Positions 44,826 through 57,400 of a DNA stretch of 64,000 bases are shown here, piece by piece (the first letter of the stretch is position 1; every line of letters begins with the position of its first letter). The DNA is from Ectocarpus siliculosus (lineage: Eukaryota; Sar; Phaeophyceae; Ectocarpales; Ectocarpaceae). The translations under genes were made by a program, and so were the position numbers. The notes under the pieces were generated by a model. It saw only the letters and a list, made by a program, of their open reading frames with translations. It was not told where the DNA came from and did no database searches. The stretch is from contig FN647938.1 of the NCBI GenBank assembly GCA_000310025.1, positions 681,443 to 745,442 of the forward strand, in the 5' to 3' direction.

Positions 44826-46205
44826 TTGGTCATTTTTCATGCTTCGGCGTTTTCTTCTCTCGCGGCAGCGAGTCTTTTCTCGCGGTTCCTTCTCAGGGGC
44901 ACGCAGGAGACTCGTCGGTACGTGCGGAGCTCGGTAGGCCTCCGTGGTGCGTGTGGTTGACGGCCAAAGTTGCGAAAACTGGCTCAAAACCCCGGGGACG
45001 CGTTCCGCGCTGACAAAGCCTGGCGAACCAATTCTGAAACCTATCAGACCCATCAAATACGACGGTTTGAAATATTTTCTATTGCTTCTCCACTTTCATT
45101 CGTTCATTCATTCGATGATTCATGGCTATGACTCTTCGTGTTATCGCATTGTCCAACAGCAGTACCCACGTTTACTACACTTCGCAGCGGGCCAAGTGTA
45201 GACAAGTCTGAGAGCATGCATCCAGCCGTAGTGTTGAACATGTCCCATTTGTGGTGTTGTCCCGGCTTCAAATAAATTCGGTTCTCATCGGAAATCTGCC
45301 ATCATCAATCAAAGACATCATGGAAGTCTGAGTTTTCGCTGCCAAAATATTGTCCGCTTGAGCTGGCCCCAATGTAGAATAACAACGTGCGCGATGTTTT
45401 GTGCGGAAATACAAGCGTTGTAAGACACACAGTCCCTCTTTGGGCAATGCGCATGTAAGTACAAGGTCTCCCTCGGGACGTGGGTGTCTACCCTTCCTTG
45501 TACTTAAGTACAACAAGGTCTCGCTTCGGGACGTGGGTGTCTACCCTCCCTCAGGTGACGCAAGACCACATACGCATTGCCCAAAGAGGGACTGTGTGTC
45601 TTACAACGCTTGTATTTCCGCACAAAACATCGCGCACGTTGTTATTCTACATTGGAGCCAGCTCAAGCGGACAATATTTTGGCAGCGAAAACTCAGACTT
45701 CCATGATGTCTTTGATTGATGATGGCAGATTTCCGATGAGAACCGAATTTGAAGCCGAAACAACACCACAAATGGGACACGTTCAACACTACGGCTGGAT
45801 GCATGCTCTCAGACTTGTCTACACTTGGCCCGCTGTGAAGTGTAGTAAAAGTAGGTGCTGCTGTTGACAATGCGATGACACGAAGAGTCACAGCCATGAA
45901 TCATCGAATGAATGAACGAATGAAAGTGGAGAAGCAATAGGCTAATATTTCAAACCGTCGTATTTGATGGGTCTGATAGGTTTCAGAATTGGTTCGCCAG
46001 GCTTTGTCAGCGCGGAACGCGTCCCCGGGGTTTCGAGCCAGTTTTCGCAAATTTGGCCGTCAACCACACGCACCACGGAGGTCTACCGAGCTCCGGGCAC
46101 GGGCGTTAATGTACCGACGAGTCTCCTGCGTGCCCCTGAGAAGGAATGGCGGTAAAAGACTCGCTGCCGCGAGAGAAAGAATTTCCGAAGCATGAAAAGT
46201 GAACA
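44826..46205. repeat. 1.4-kb near-perfect inverted repeat
   Basis: The left arm, about 44826-45453, is repeated in reverse complement at about 45571-46205, with a central spacer of about 115 bp. The arms match throughout with scattered mismatches and small indels. Examples are gggcaatgcgcatg against catacgcattgccc at the centre, and tttttcatgcttcgg against ccgaagcatgaaaa at the outer ends. The spacer itself holds two direct copies of cgggacgtgggtgtctaccct. Mirror-image ORFs (45268-45516 minus and 45577-45867 plus) encode the same peptide start, PKEGLCVLQRLYF, as a by-product. A transcript would form a hairpin of about 630 bp. Confidence 0.9.
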
Positions 46206-46209
46206 AATC

Positions 46210-47590
46210 TGTAGATATCCGATACAGCTCTCTCGCCAGCAGAAGCAAGCGGAAACGATGAAGGCACACTTCAGCTGCCGTGTGAGAGCGAGGAATATAA
46301 AACTCTCTCCATCTCTCTCTCCCCAGCCATGACCCCGCCGCCACGAACCCCCGAGTGTCTGTAACGCAGACATGCACCACAGTTGATTGAACAAGAGTCT
46401 GGCTTGTTGCCGTATGCCTCTACCCGTTTGATAGGCCGACTCCAAGGCAAACGAGTGGTATCTACCACGATCAATCTTGAAACTGCAGCAACCATTGCTG
46501 ATGACCCCACACTTTCATACGTACGTCGCAGAAACAACACAACGTTCACACAATACCACACCAATCTCCCACCCGTACCATTTCGTTCATCCTCCGGACC
46601 TGGCACGCACGCACTGCCGTTCAACGCGAACCACAAACGCCACACTTCTCTTCGCCAGGCCCACTTGGATAGGGTGGCTGGCGCACTAGCAATCACTCAC
46701 GGACTCCGTAAGGTCTGAAATTGTGATGTCGTGCATTGTATTCCCCAGGCACAGCCTCTAGACCGCGTCCCGTCTCATATCTGTTGCCCATTCCTCCCTG
46801 CCCGCCCAACCCTACCTCAGCGCTGGCTGTGTATAGCAACACAAGCTTGCTTTTCGTGGGCCGCGTGAAGCCAGTCTACCACTCCCTTTGTTGCGGGATC
46901 GCAATAGAAGCGCAAAATCAGTGACTGCTACGCAGCATTAGCCGCCGACCCTCTGCTTTCTTGAGAGCAGCTTTTACAAGGAATTGTCAAAGGGTTTGCC
47001 CACAACGGTCGGATGATCCTGGGGGCATCAACTGCGACGCTCGCTATTACCAGCGAAAGGGGTGGAAGGGAGTGCCGCGGGCCTACTGGTCCCTAATTCG
47101 CCCAAATTGCCGAGAACGTGTTTTGTCTGCGGAATAGATAGATAGGCCGTAAGCCTCATCCTTCCGTCTTGGGCTGCAAAAATACACGGCCCGGCACAGC
47201 GCGACAGGCGTCATGCAGCACTCACGGACATGACTTTGGCTGAAAACCATTCCCCGCACGGTACGACCTTGGCATCGTCCACGACCGCCGCATGATCCCA
47301 AGCCCATCATGGATGGTCAACGTTTCGTTCAAGCCAAGGGCAACAGTGATGGCCGCAAACGCCAGCCAGTGCTCACTGTACATACGCGTCGCCGTGTGCG
47401 TTGAGCAGCGGAAAAACTTGCGCAGACGTCTGCTATAATAGCGCCTCGTCCAAATTACCAGCTGTGCTTCTGCAGCACCCCTTACCCTCTTCCTTTGTCC
47501 TCCCAGGGTCGAGCAACACTCGTGAGTGCGTGGGTGCACGTGCACGCGCGCGGGGTGCCTCGCTTTTTTCAGCGCGACACACCCAAATCG
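46210..47590. other. Gene-free stretch
   Basis: Nothing convincing was found. Part of it is probably the 3' untranslated region of the minus-strand gene ending at 47596. Confidence 0.4.
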
Positions 47591-47595
47591 CCACG

Positions 47596-49203
47596 TCATC
47601 GCGCCCCGGTGTTCGTCGTTGGCACCTGCCATGCGCGCTCGGCCGTGAAGCAAGTGTTGGACGGCTTCGCTAAGGGGACATCCGCCCGCACCGACCACAA
47701 CCTGGAACGGTCCGTGCCGTCGAACAGGGTGGCGCTCAACAATGCCCTCCGGCCTGTATGCAGGCGTAGGGCAACCCCCAGCCCGTGAAGGGGGGATATC
47801 GATGGCATCCCCTGGGCCCAGTCCCATACGACGCTCCGCTGCTGCAACGACATGCTGAGTGTACACACGTGGTGCAGTGGGGCGGTGCGTGCGGTGGGCG
47901 CGAACGTGAGCATCGGAAGTCGTGAAATACGACGTGCGTCAATGTTTATTCTGTGCGCCATGTGGTATAGCGAAAAGGGAAAAACCGACGAAAGAGAACA
48001 GACGCCAATCGAACAATAACACGCCAGAGAAATACCTCGCCGCCTAAGTGCTCGAAATACAGAGAGACAAAAAAGAGCAATGAAAAACAACAGGCCACGC
48101 CATCGGGATGTAGCATACGAAGGTACATAACAAGCGCGCAGCGAACGGAGCGGTTCATTACTCTTATCAACCACAACAACCAAAACGAAGAGCATGCAGT
48201 CGCCGCCGGCAGTCCGCATTTATTACTGAAGCAAGCTAATGTAGAATACCTCGGCAATCCTGACTCCGAGAGAAATGGACGGTACGGCGGCACCAAGGTG
48301 CTGAAGTTCACTCTTCGTCTTCGCAGCGCGCCGTACGTCACGACGGGGTTGAGGCCCACTTTGAACCGCCCGTCCATGAACGCTCTAGTGAAGCGGAACT
48401 GCGCTCGCCGCGCGGCGTGGTTAATGTTGATGCCCACCGTCTTGTTGCCCGTGTCGATCATGGCGCCCCCTGCGAGCAAAAGGTGACAGACACCACCACG
48501 GTCGACGGCGGGGGGGGAGGATACGACGCTCATAAGTCCCCCAACCGAACCCAACGTAGGGCAGACAGCTACATCGAGATGAAAGTTTGGCTTGGCTGAA
48601 TCCAAAGGTCTTGTTGAAAGCCGGGCTGCAGCACACACCCACAGGGGTTGTGAATCCTAAAACGGTCAAAGATGCAAAGGCGAGGACCCTGTTACACCAG
48701 GTGCTCCCCGCCCAAGGTTGACATGCTGAGGCAAAGGTCCTTGTCCACAGCAATTGATTGGCATGGAAGCGCACTGACATTGCCGGCCATGAACCTAACT
48801 GAGAAACAAACCACTCGACGGGAGATTGATAAAATGATGGTGGCGAACGGCGCCAAGGTAATCCATGCTTACGACCCGATCGGTCTCAAGTGCCGGTCGC
48901 CCCGGTGGTCTAGTTGGTATAGTCGAAACCTTCTAGAGGTCAGGTCAGGGGTTCGAATCCCGGCGCAAGCGAGCTTTTCTTGCAAAGTGAGTTTTTCTCT
49001 CGCTTCCGCTCCTGGCCTAGTTGATAGCGCTAGTTCGTGTGTGCACAGAGGGAAGAGAGTGCTGCACTCTTCTCGCATTAAAAATCGAAGGCAAAGTACC
49101 GCAGGAGGGGCGGGTAGAGAGGGGCTCTTCTGTGTGCCCACGGGTTGGAGTAAACGGCACTAGTGCTGTGACCGCTGATTTGAAGTGAAGACAAAAACAC
49201 ACG

Positions 49204-49234
<31 letters not shown>

Positions 49235-51163
49235 ACGCACACACACACACAGAAAACGCAGCCGGCAGTTGGACGGGCATATACACACACCCACCGTCGT
49301 GTTCGATATAGTTTGCTCTATTCAAGATACCGGTAAAACCAACTGAACTCCTTCCTGCCCACACGATCTGGCGGAAGAGTTCGAAACAAACAAAAAACGC
49401 GCATACCAGCAATGGGTACATACCAACGTTTGTTCTGACCATGTGCTGATGAAAGAAAGCACAAATTGGCAAAACGCCTGGAATCCATGGACAAGAGGAA
49501 GAGGATGTTCGCTCACTCACCGGATGGTAACCGCTGCTTGATGAGGGCGGAGCCGGTGAGCGTGAGCCTTGCCAGGGGCTCCGTAGGTGCGGTCTTTCGA
49601 TACAGGTCTTGGGCTTTCGTCACCGACACCCTGTTCGCGTACAGCGACGGAAACAACAACACGGCGACCAAGCGCACAAGGTTATTGGGTGGTACAACGA
49701 CAGCACGATGTTGGTTTCGGAGCTATCGGATCATACGGGAGAGAGGACGCCATGGAGATAAGATGTGGTTGGAGATCGGTGTTTTGTATTTTCTGCCTCT
49801 CTGTTTCAGTCAGTGTCTACATAATTGTTTTGTCACAAGGGCCTTCCTCTCGTCTGCACGCAATTTTCTCCCGAAGCAGAGGGAAACGAGTCCAAAACCG
49901 GAAAAAACGTGCACGGGATTTGTTTTTTCTCCGTTGAGAGGCAGAAGAAACGGCGGTGCTCAATCCAACGAGTACGAGGCAAATACACGTGGCTCGTTGT
50001 GCTTCTCGGTGAACGACATCCCCAAAACTGAAAAATGAAAAATAACCAACAAACGAGGCCGTGTAACGCTTGGTATTATTTTCACCTAGTTAGAGGCCCT
50101 GCAAAACCTAAGTTGGAGGGGGGCACCGGGGGCCAAAGACGGTGAGTGGTCAACAGCGAGAAATACGAGGAGGCTTTTGCTGCCCGGAAAAGCGGGACGT
50201 TGGCATTGTGTGGAGAAAAAAAAAATGGAAAATTGGATTGTTTCGCACCCCCGATCATGAGCTGAACTCGTGTTGGCGTTGCCCCCGACTAGACCGCACG
50301 CGGCACACTGGCCGTGAGGCACCCACACGCATCGCCCACTGCCCTCTGCGCCGGGAAATACTCTGAATTGCAATGATTTTGTGAGCATGTCAGATTTTCA
50401 AATTTTCGCTCTGGTTGGGTAGCTGCGGAGGTTGCTTCCCAATATGTGCTGTGTCGAAACTAACGGCCGGCAATGTGGAGCGAGACAGTACGTGCCCAAC
50501 TTTGAACGGAAAACAGGCCCTAACCATAACACCATCCTCTTGCTCATTCGTTTCTGATGTCATCAAGTACGAGGGGTATGGAAACAAACGTGTGCACATC
50601 GTACAGTACCCACGGAACACTAGTCACGTTTGAAACTCAAACTACTGCTGGCTCTGGGCGGATTTTGAATTTCGGATCATGTGACCCCTTTTCCTTTGAG
50701 TTTTCTGGAGGAGTTCGACACAACTTCGCCACGCCCTTAATGAAAGGTGGTAGAAAACGAGTGAACGATGGTGTAGACGACTCTCGCACACTGTGCACGT
50801 TCTGCAACTACATAGCTTTGCGTGTACGGAGAGCAGTGGTACTATGCAGCTGCATCGCTGGTACGGCGTGTACACCGCTCACCACTAACTGCACACAGAC
50901 CAACTTTTAGGACTACACCCAGCCGTTCTCCTTTCTACCAATCCTTACCCGGTGAGGTAGCTGAACGGTATGCTGGAGTCGTCCTGCAAGTCGTAGCTCA
51001 CGGTAACGGATAAATCGTCGTCAACGAAGTGCGTGTATGTGCCGGACACGCTGCTCAGGAGATCCATAGGGTCGCCGCTCCCACCGGTAGACCTCCCGGC
51101 GTTGGTGGTGCTACAAGAGAGCAAAGCTAGCAGCACCGCTACTCCCCATCGCCAAAGCACCAT
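47596..51163 (-). CDS. Secretory, beta-strand-rich protein, uncharacterised
   Basis: Four exons (51163-50949, 49630-49521, 48469-48294 and 47841-47596) join with matching phases to give 248 aa with stop at 47596-47598. The start has a classic signal peptide, MVLWRWGVAVLLALLSCSTT followed by NA and a likely cleavage site. The mature part alternates polar and hydrophobic residues in amphipathic strands: LSVTVSYDLQD, LARLTLTGSALIKQRL, KTVGININHAARRAQFRF, GRFKVGLNPVVTYGAL and GVALRLHTGRRALLSATLF. This fits a beta-barrel or beta-sandwich, for example an outer-envelope or secreted protein. No family was recognised. In algae with secondary plastids a signal peptide can also begin a plastid-targeting presequence, but no aromatic residue follows the cleavage site. 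The gene is divergent from RPN5. Confidence 0.55.
48899..48970 (+). repeat. tRNA-like sequence with A and B boxes
   Basis: It contains a perfect A box (TGGTCTAGTTGG, 48906-48917) and a perfect B box (GGTTCGAATCC, 48950-48960) at tRNA spacing. The acceptor stem pairs badly (GCCCCGG against CGCAAGC), the T stem has only three good pairs, and the anticodon loop ttctaga would read CTA. It is therefore a tRNA pseudogene or the head of a tRNA-derived SINE rather than a working tRNA. It lies inside an intron of the minus-strand secretory-protein gene. Confidence 0.6.
49198..49252 (+). repeat. CA microsatellite
   Basis: An interrupted CA run with occasional aaac and gcac units, in an intron of the minus-strand gene. 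Confidence 0.95.
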
Positions 51164-51498
51164 CTCTTGAACGTTCGGCCCCCCTCCTTGTTTCTATCTT
51201 TATTCCCCTATGTCTCTGCTGCTGCTGTAGGCATGCGGATGGCCTGTCCGCCTGTGTCGCTGCTCAATCTGAGAGGCCGCACAGCTTGTGTGGGGGGACT
51301 CCGTCAAATCAGCAAACGGATCAGATATGCGGAGCGGGGGGGGGGTTCCTGTTGCACGTGCCCCCCTCGAGGAAGCCGAGAGAGAAGAGGCAACAGCAAC
51401 GGCAAAGCATAGAGGGAGAGAGGATAGTTGCCTTAGATTGCACGCTTGTGCATCGCTTGTCTTAGAATACAAGGGACTGAACGAGAGCAAACGGCAGG
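51164..51498. promoter_or_regulatory. Short intergenic region between divergent genes
   Basis: The start codons of the secretory protein (minus strand, 51163) and RPN5 (plus strand, 51499) are only 335 bp apart. Both 5' untranslated regions and promoters must fit here unless non-coding first exons lie elsewhere. No clear TATA box is seen. A shared, bidirectional promoter is inferred from the arrangement only. Confidence 0.35.
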
Positions 51499-54400
51499 AT
51501 GGGCGATCGCTTGGAAGAGAGAAAGGATTTTACTGCGGAGGTGACCGCGAAGCTTCCTGAAGCCAAGAAGCTTGCAGAGGTACGGTGGCACACAGCGGCA
51601 GCAGTACCTGCACCGTGACAGGCATAGGTCTGACAGAGATCCGGTGCACGGTGGCATTCAGATCGGCAGTTGGCAGTCTCCCCTCCCATGTTTTTTTGTT
51701 GGGTTTTAGGCGTCCTCCTTGTGTGCAAGCCTGTGCTTTCTCTCCATTCTCGCTCCGTTGTTGGAGGTGCGAAACGCGCTTAGTCTTAGCATCGGCGTGG
51801 CAAGGTCCTGCACTGTACTTTAGGATGCATGGATTCCTGGGTGAGCCGGAATTGCGGTTGGATGCTTGCAAGATGTTTTTGTCCTCTCCAAGGTGGCTGT
51901 AAGCGCCACGCTTTTCGATTGCAAGCTGATTTTCTGGCTTGAAAGCTAAAAGCTTGCAGGAACACTGCTGTGCCGCGCTCGCAGCTACGGCAGGCTACAC
52001 GTACCTGTAGCAGCGGATGTGATACCGACACGAAGTCAACCCTACGCCTTGTGAGGGTAGAGCAGTTGACCGGTAGGTTGGGACGCATGCGCCCGCACAC
52101 CTTGGTTGACTACACAACTTCCCTAAAGTATGGTAGAAACCCCTAGAATGTAATGTATCTACCTGTTTTACTGCTTCGTGCTCTCGAAACTGAATTGCTG
52201 CTGCTGCAATACAGCAGACTCACAAGGAGCGGCAAGTACACCACCCCAGTATTCAACGCAGACACACTAACAAAGCCGGCGGGTCAGCTTGCAGGGCATC
52301 AGATACAGGGCATGCAGCTCTGCCTTTTCTCTTAAAAATTTTGCCGCTGTGGCCATATGGTACCTGCATTGAGCTTGCCCTCCCGTACAGAACCCTCTTT
52401 ACAGAGCTGTGTGGGGTCATACGAACGCGACGTGATGCAAGCGAGACGCTTGCCTTTCGTGTGCAGAAATAACGCTACTGATGATGATGGGCAAGAGAGA
52501 AGGCAGGGAAACGGCAGCCCTCCGCTCCGCCCACATCCACCCACCTCAGTGCTGAAGAGGGGCTCCTTCCGCAATGTATAGCGATGCCTGTCAGTCAGAA
52601 GGCACCTTTCATCAGATACGCGTGCACTTTGCCCTCCCAACACGCTCAACAACCATCTCTCACGGGCAAGCGCACGACATCATACGCTCTGTATTAAAAC
52701 GCGCAGGGGGGAAAGCTCGCGGATGGTTTGGACATCATCATGAGCCTGGAGCGGCTGTGCCGCGTAGGCAACGATTTCCCTAACCTAAAGGAAGTTATTC
52801 TGACGGCGGCTCGGCTCTGCCGGCAAGTGGAGGACTGGGCGCAGCTCAACACCACCCTCACGCTCATTTCCAAGAGGAGAGGGCAGCACAGCAAGGCCGT
52901 CACGGCCATGGTGCAGGAGGTGGGTTTTGTAGTGGATAGACAGAGAGAGCAGGGATCCCGGTTCGCTGTCTGCACAGGAGAGAGTGATGCCCTGTTTGCA
53001 GTGGAGGGACCGCTGCTTTTTGGAAGAGGTAGGGAGGAGGGGATTACATATGTTGGAAAACGTTTGGTTTTTGAGACAGAAATACTTTTGGTAGGGCAGT
53101 CCTCCGTTCTTGGCTGTAATTGGACACAGGTTTCACGTGCTCCTTGCCGGAGGTGTCAAGACTTTCTTCCTTTTTCACTTCCATCGCTGCACTCAAGGCT
53201 TTTGACGCCGCAGGCGCCACAAGCTGTCCACCTGTCGCCGTTTCGAAGGAGGTACTACTGCTGTAATTCTTGGCAAACACGAAGAGGTCCCACCTGGCCC
53301 TCTGCGAATTTTTTGTTTGGTCGGCGGATAGACTTAGAAACGCTGTCAGGCAGGAGGCGTATCTCTGCTAGAGTAACGTGATTCGAAAGGTGATCCAGTG
53401 TTTGGGCGGTAGGAACACTCTACGAAGCCATTCGTTGATCTAGACCCCCTGACTGTTGTTGCTTATGCGCTGGTTGCAACTGACACCATGCAAACCGTCG
53501 ACGCTCATCAGGCCGTGGGGTGGCTGGACGAAACACCGGACAAGGACACTCGCGTGTTGCTGCTGGTAGCGCTAAGGGACATCACGGACGGAAAGATTTA
53601 CGTGGAGGCCGAGAGAGCCAAGCTCACCAGAATGCTTGCCAAGGTGTGTGAAGTGTGCGATCGAGCTTGTTACATGGCATACCGCGGCTTCCGGACACCG
53701 GGCAAGGTTCGGGGTCGCTTTACATATTCGTCTCCCTAGTACAGTAGGTGTTTCAGGGTGCGACAGGACATGTTGGCAGACAAGTGTCTGTGCTTACCAA
53801 CGAGAGCCGCCAATTAGCAACAGCAGGCAGCAGCGACAATCAGCAGCATCGACAAGGACTGTTAGATAAAGATGCTATTGCATTAGACTGCTCAGGCAGC
53901 GTCCATCAGACTACTCCGGGAGCGCTGACTGAGTAGTCTAATAGATAAGCCTTTATTCAACGACGACCGCAAGAGCAACGGAACGCACTCTCCGCGTTAC
54001 CACTCTCGTTGTGTTGCTTGCATCGCTGCATCAGATCAAGGAGGAGGACGGGGACGTGGCGGGTGCCGCCGAAGTGTTGCAAGAGGTGCACGTTGAGACC
54101 TACGGAGCGCTCACAAAGAAGGAGAAGGCGGACTTCATTCTTGAACAGGTAAACGGAAACAGAGCGCACGGGTTGCGATGTCGGCTTGCGCAGGCGACGC
54201 GCTCTCGGGCCTGCTACTGCCGGGACGTCGACTTTGCGTGCAAACGCGCGGTTGTCGTTTCGGCCGTCTGTTGGCTTTGCCCTCCGAGGGATTTAGTAAG
54301 GGAGACACCAAGCTGCTGTAGGCGTACCTTGTTTTTTGCCACCAGTCGGAGGTATGATGGTGATGGCTGCGAAGCGGTGTCACCGCGCTCGAAAGCCACG

Positions 54401-57400
54401 CCCGCTTGATCATTCACCCCATCTTGTGGTGCAAACCCTGTGCCTCCTGCGGGATGGTTTTGATGCATTCCACTGTGTTTGTGCGCTAGCTGTTTTGAGA
54501 TGTGTTTCTCTGCGCACACGACACGACGCCTTGCAGATCCGCCTGACCCTGGCGAAGAAGGACTTCGTGAGGGCCTTGATCCAGAGCCGGAAGATCAACC
54601 GCAAGGTTCTTCTCGACGAAGACATGCAAGACATCAAGGTGAAACGGGGGTAGATTCGGTACGTCTGTAATGGTCCTTCTGTCTGCTTGTTTTGGGAGTG
54701 AGCGAGGGTAAGAGCAAAGGGGACCGCTTACCAGGGACAGAAACCGCGGGGATGGACAGCTATGCTGCTAGAACCCTAGGAGTAGCCAGGGGAAAGATGT
54801 CAGAAGCCCGTATTTTTGTGTTGTTGTAGTCAACCCTTTGTTTTTTTTTGCCACTCAGAAGGCGTTTGTGACGTTCGAATGTCGGGTTTATGGTAAAGCT
54901 TTCTTGGAATCATCCCCGTTGAGGCCGGTGGCGTAGGCCGCCCAGTCGTTCCGCTTGCCTACTGTATGTCTCTTCGCCTGGTTCTAGGCTACACCGAAGG
55001 CGCGATTTTGTGTGGATAGGAAGAAGGTCCCAGTTGCTGGCACTGCGTGTGCTGTTTTTGCGGAAGGGCTGGCGAATGGATGTACATCTGTTGCTGCTTG
55101 TTTCAGGCAAGCGTCTAAGATTCTCTTCCGGAGAAACATTGGTGTTTTTTTGCGTCGGGGAGTGTGTTTGACCCACGTGATCGAGCTGGTGCTTGGTTCG
55201 CTGCTCTGGATCCCCGTGTTGTCGTCTCATCGTGCTTCCAAACGCCCCGTGTCTACCAGGTTCGGTTCTACAAGTTGATGATCGAGTACGATACCCACGA
55301 GAAGGCTACCTTCGATCTCTGCCAGGTGGGTGAAGCTGCCAGTTGATGACATGTTGCATGTTGAGACTGCACGCTTTGGCGAAGGCACACCATCGCTACG
55401 TTTCACGCAGAAAAATCATGCCACACACCACATCGAACCGTGTAGCATAGGAGTACCATTTCCTTAATAGTCGTCCGGCGCCAATCATTTCACTCGAGAT
55501 ACCTGTCGCTATGTCGCGCCGGTCACTAAAATGTGCCGTGATCAGCAGCGTACCACGACATGCCACCGGCGCTCACGCTTCAAAAAACACCTTGTTTGCT
55601 GGACCTGCCTACCCCCCAGGACTTCCACTCGATCTACGACACCCCCTCTGTACGGGATAAGGAGGGGGAGGAATGGAAGCAGTATCTCCAGGCAGCCGTG
55701 TTGTTCCTGGTCCTGTCGCCAAACGGCAACCACCAGCAGGACATGCTGTTCCGAGTCGCCGAGTACAAGAAGCTGGAGGAGCTGCCGGCCTACAAGGTGC
55801 GTAGTGGCCCATCCCCTTCCATAGCTGGCGAAGCCTTTAAGATGCATGATAACGGCTGCGCCGCCGTGTCACAGCGGTGTGGTTTAATATGCAGAGTTGC
55901 AGGCGTACAATATCATTTGGTTATTGTGCCCTACCGTGTTAATTTTGCCGTACCCCATCATCATCATGCATTCCGCGGTCCCCCCTTGGCAGATGCTGGT
56001 GAAGCTCTTCACCACCCCCGAGATCATCGGGTACCCCGTCGAGAACCAGGAAGCGCTTGAATCGGATCCGTGCCTCGCCGCAGGCGGGCCGGAACTACTC
56101 GCAAAGTGAGCCTTGGGTGAATGTATAGTTTTTTCGTAGCGTCGAAAGTCATCAGGTATGAAGTATTATGGTCATCCCGGAAAAACCCTCACGAGCCACC
56201 GCGGTATTATTGATGAGGCGTGATCGTCTTCTGTTTGCGTCCGCAGCAGTGTGAAAATGAAGGCGAATGAAACTTGTCAACACACAAGGCAAGAAGGCGA
56301 CTTGATCTAGGTATCTTCGGCGGCTGCTCCAGAAGCATTGGCACGTGTCCGCCGGCGACTTATGTAATGTAGTTAATCTCGCCGCTGCTGCCACGTGCCG
56401 TACTGTACCGGTTTGTTTTCCGTTTGTTGTTTTATGCACCTGGTTGTTTCTGATGATTCGTCCCTCCCTCCTACATTTTCATTGATGCTTTTCTCAGTGT
56501 TTTGTTTTTGTTTTATGTGTGTCCGCGTGGGCTATCAAGGGATACGCGTATTCGCGTTCCATTTTAGAAGACAAGAGCATCAACCCCTCTGTTCGAAGCA
56601 ATCCCAAAGTACCTCAAGTTTGAAAATTTCACGTGCGACGTGCAAAACGTTTTTGTCAACAACCACCCATCAGGTGGAAGGAGGATCTGAAGCTCCGCAT
56701 CGTGCAGCACAACATCCGCACGGTGGCGTCGTACTACAAGCAGATCAACACGAAGAGGCTGGCGGACTTGCTGGGTTTGGACGAAAATCAGGCGGAGCGG
56801 AAAGTGGCAGGTACCGATACACGTGCCGTTACATGCACCCCCTAAGTAGGGGAAATCACGCCTCTTGTAGACATCTCGATTAGAGGATGAAGAATGCTCG
56901 AAAGTCGAAATCTCTTGATGATACGCTTGCCTCCTGCCCATTGCCGGTTAATTTTGTATTTTTCTTAAGATTGAAAGGCCAAATGTATGTTACGCCGTTC
57001 CTGTTTTTTTTGTGCAAGGGGCAATCTGTTTGTTTTGGTTCTAGACTTTGTATTTTTGTGTGTGTTCCATCAGTCATACTCGGGTTACCCACAAGACACT
57101 ACACCCACGAAAGTATTGCAACCACTGGAACCCGTCTGCAAATGAAGCACCATTTCTGTACGTTCATATGCATGCTTCTTTTGTCAGCGCTCTCGAAAAG
57201 CAACACTGCATCGCGCCGATGTGTGTACATATGCGAAGAGACCACGATAGTCTCCTCGTAATCCCACTCAGTTTCAGTGTGTTTTTTATTTGACTTCGTC
57301 ACCACGGCGTGCACGCACTTTCGCTTCATGCGTAAGCCGTTCATATCGGCGGGAGCGGAAACTCACGGACGGGTGAGGTGTACTTGTGAGACGCTCTCTT

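Noticed and set aside
45577-45867. Protein-coding gene in the inverted repeat
   Set aside because: The mirrored ORFs have no splice context or domain, and one arm truncates the frame.
48899-48970. Functional suppressor tRNA with CTA anticodon
   Set aside because: Acceptor and T stems do not pair, so a functional tRNA is not supported.
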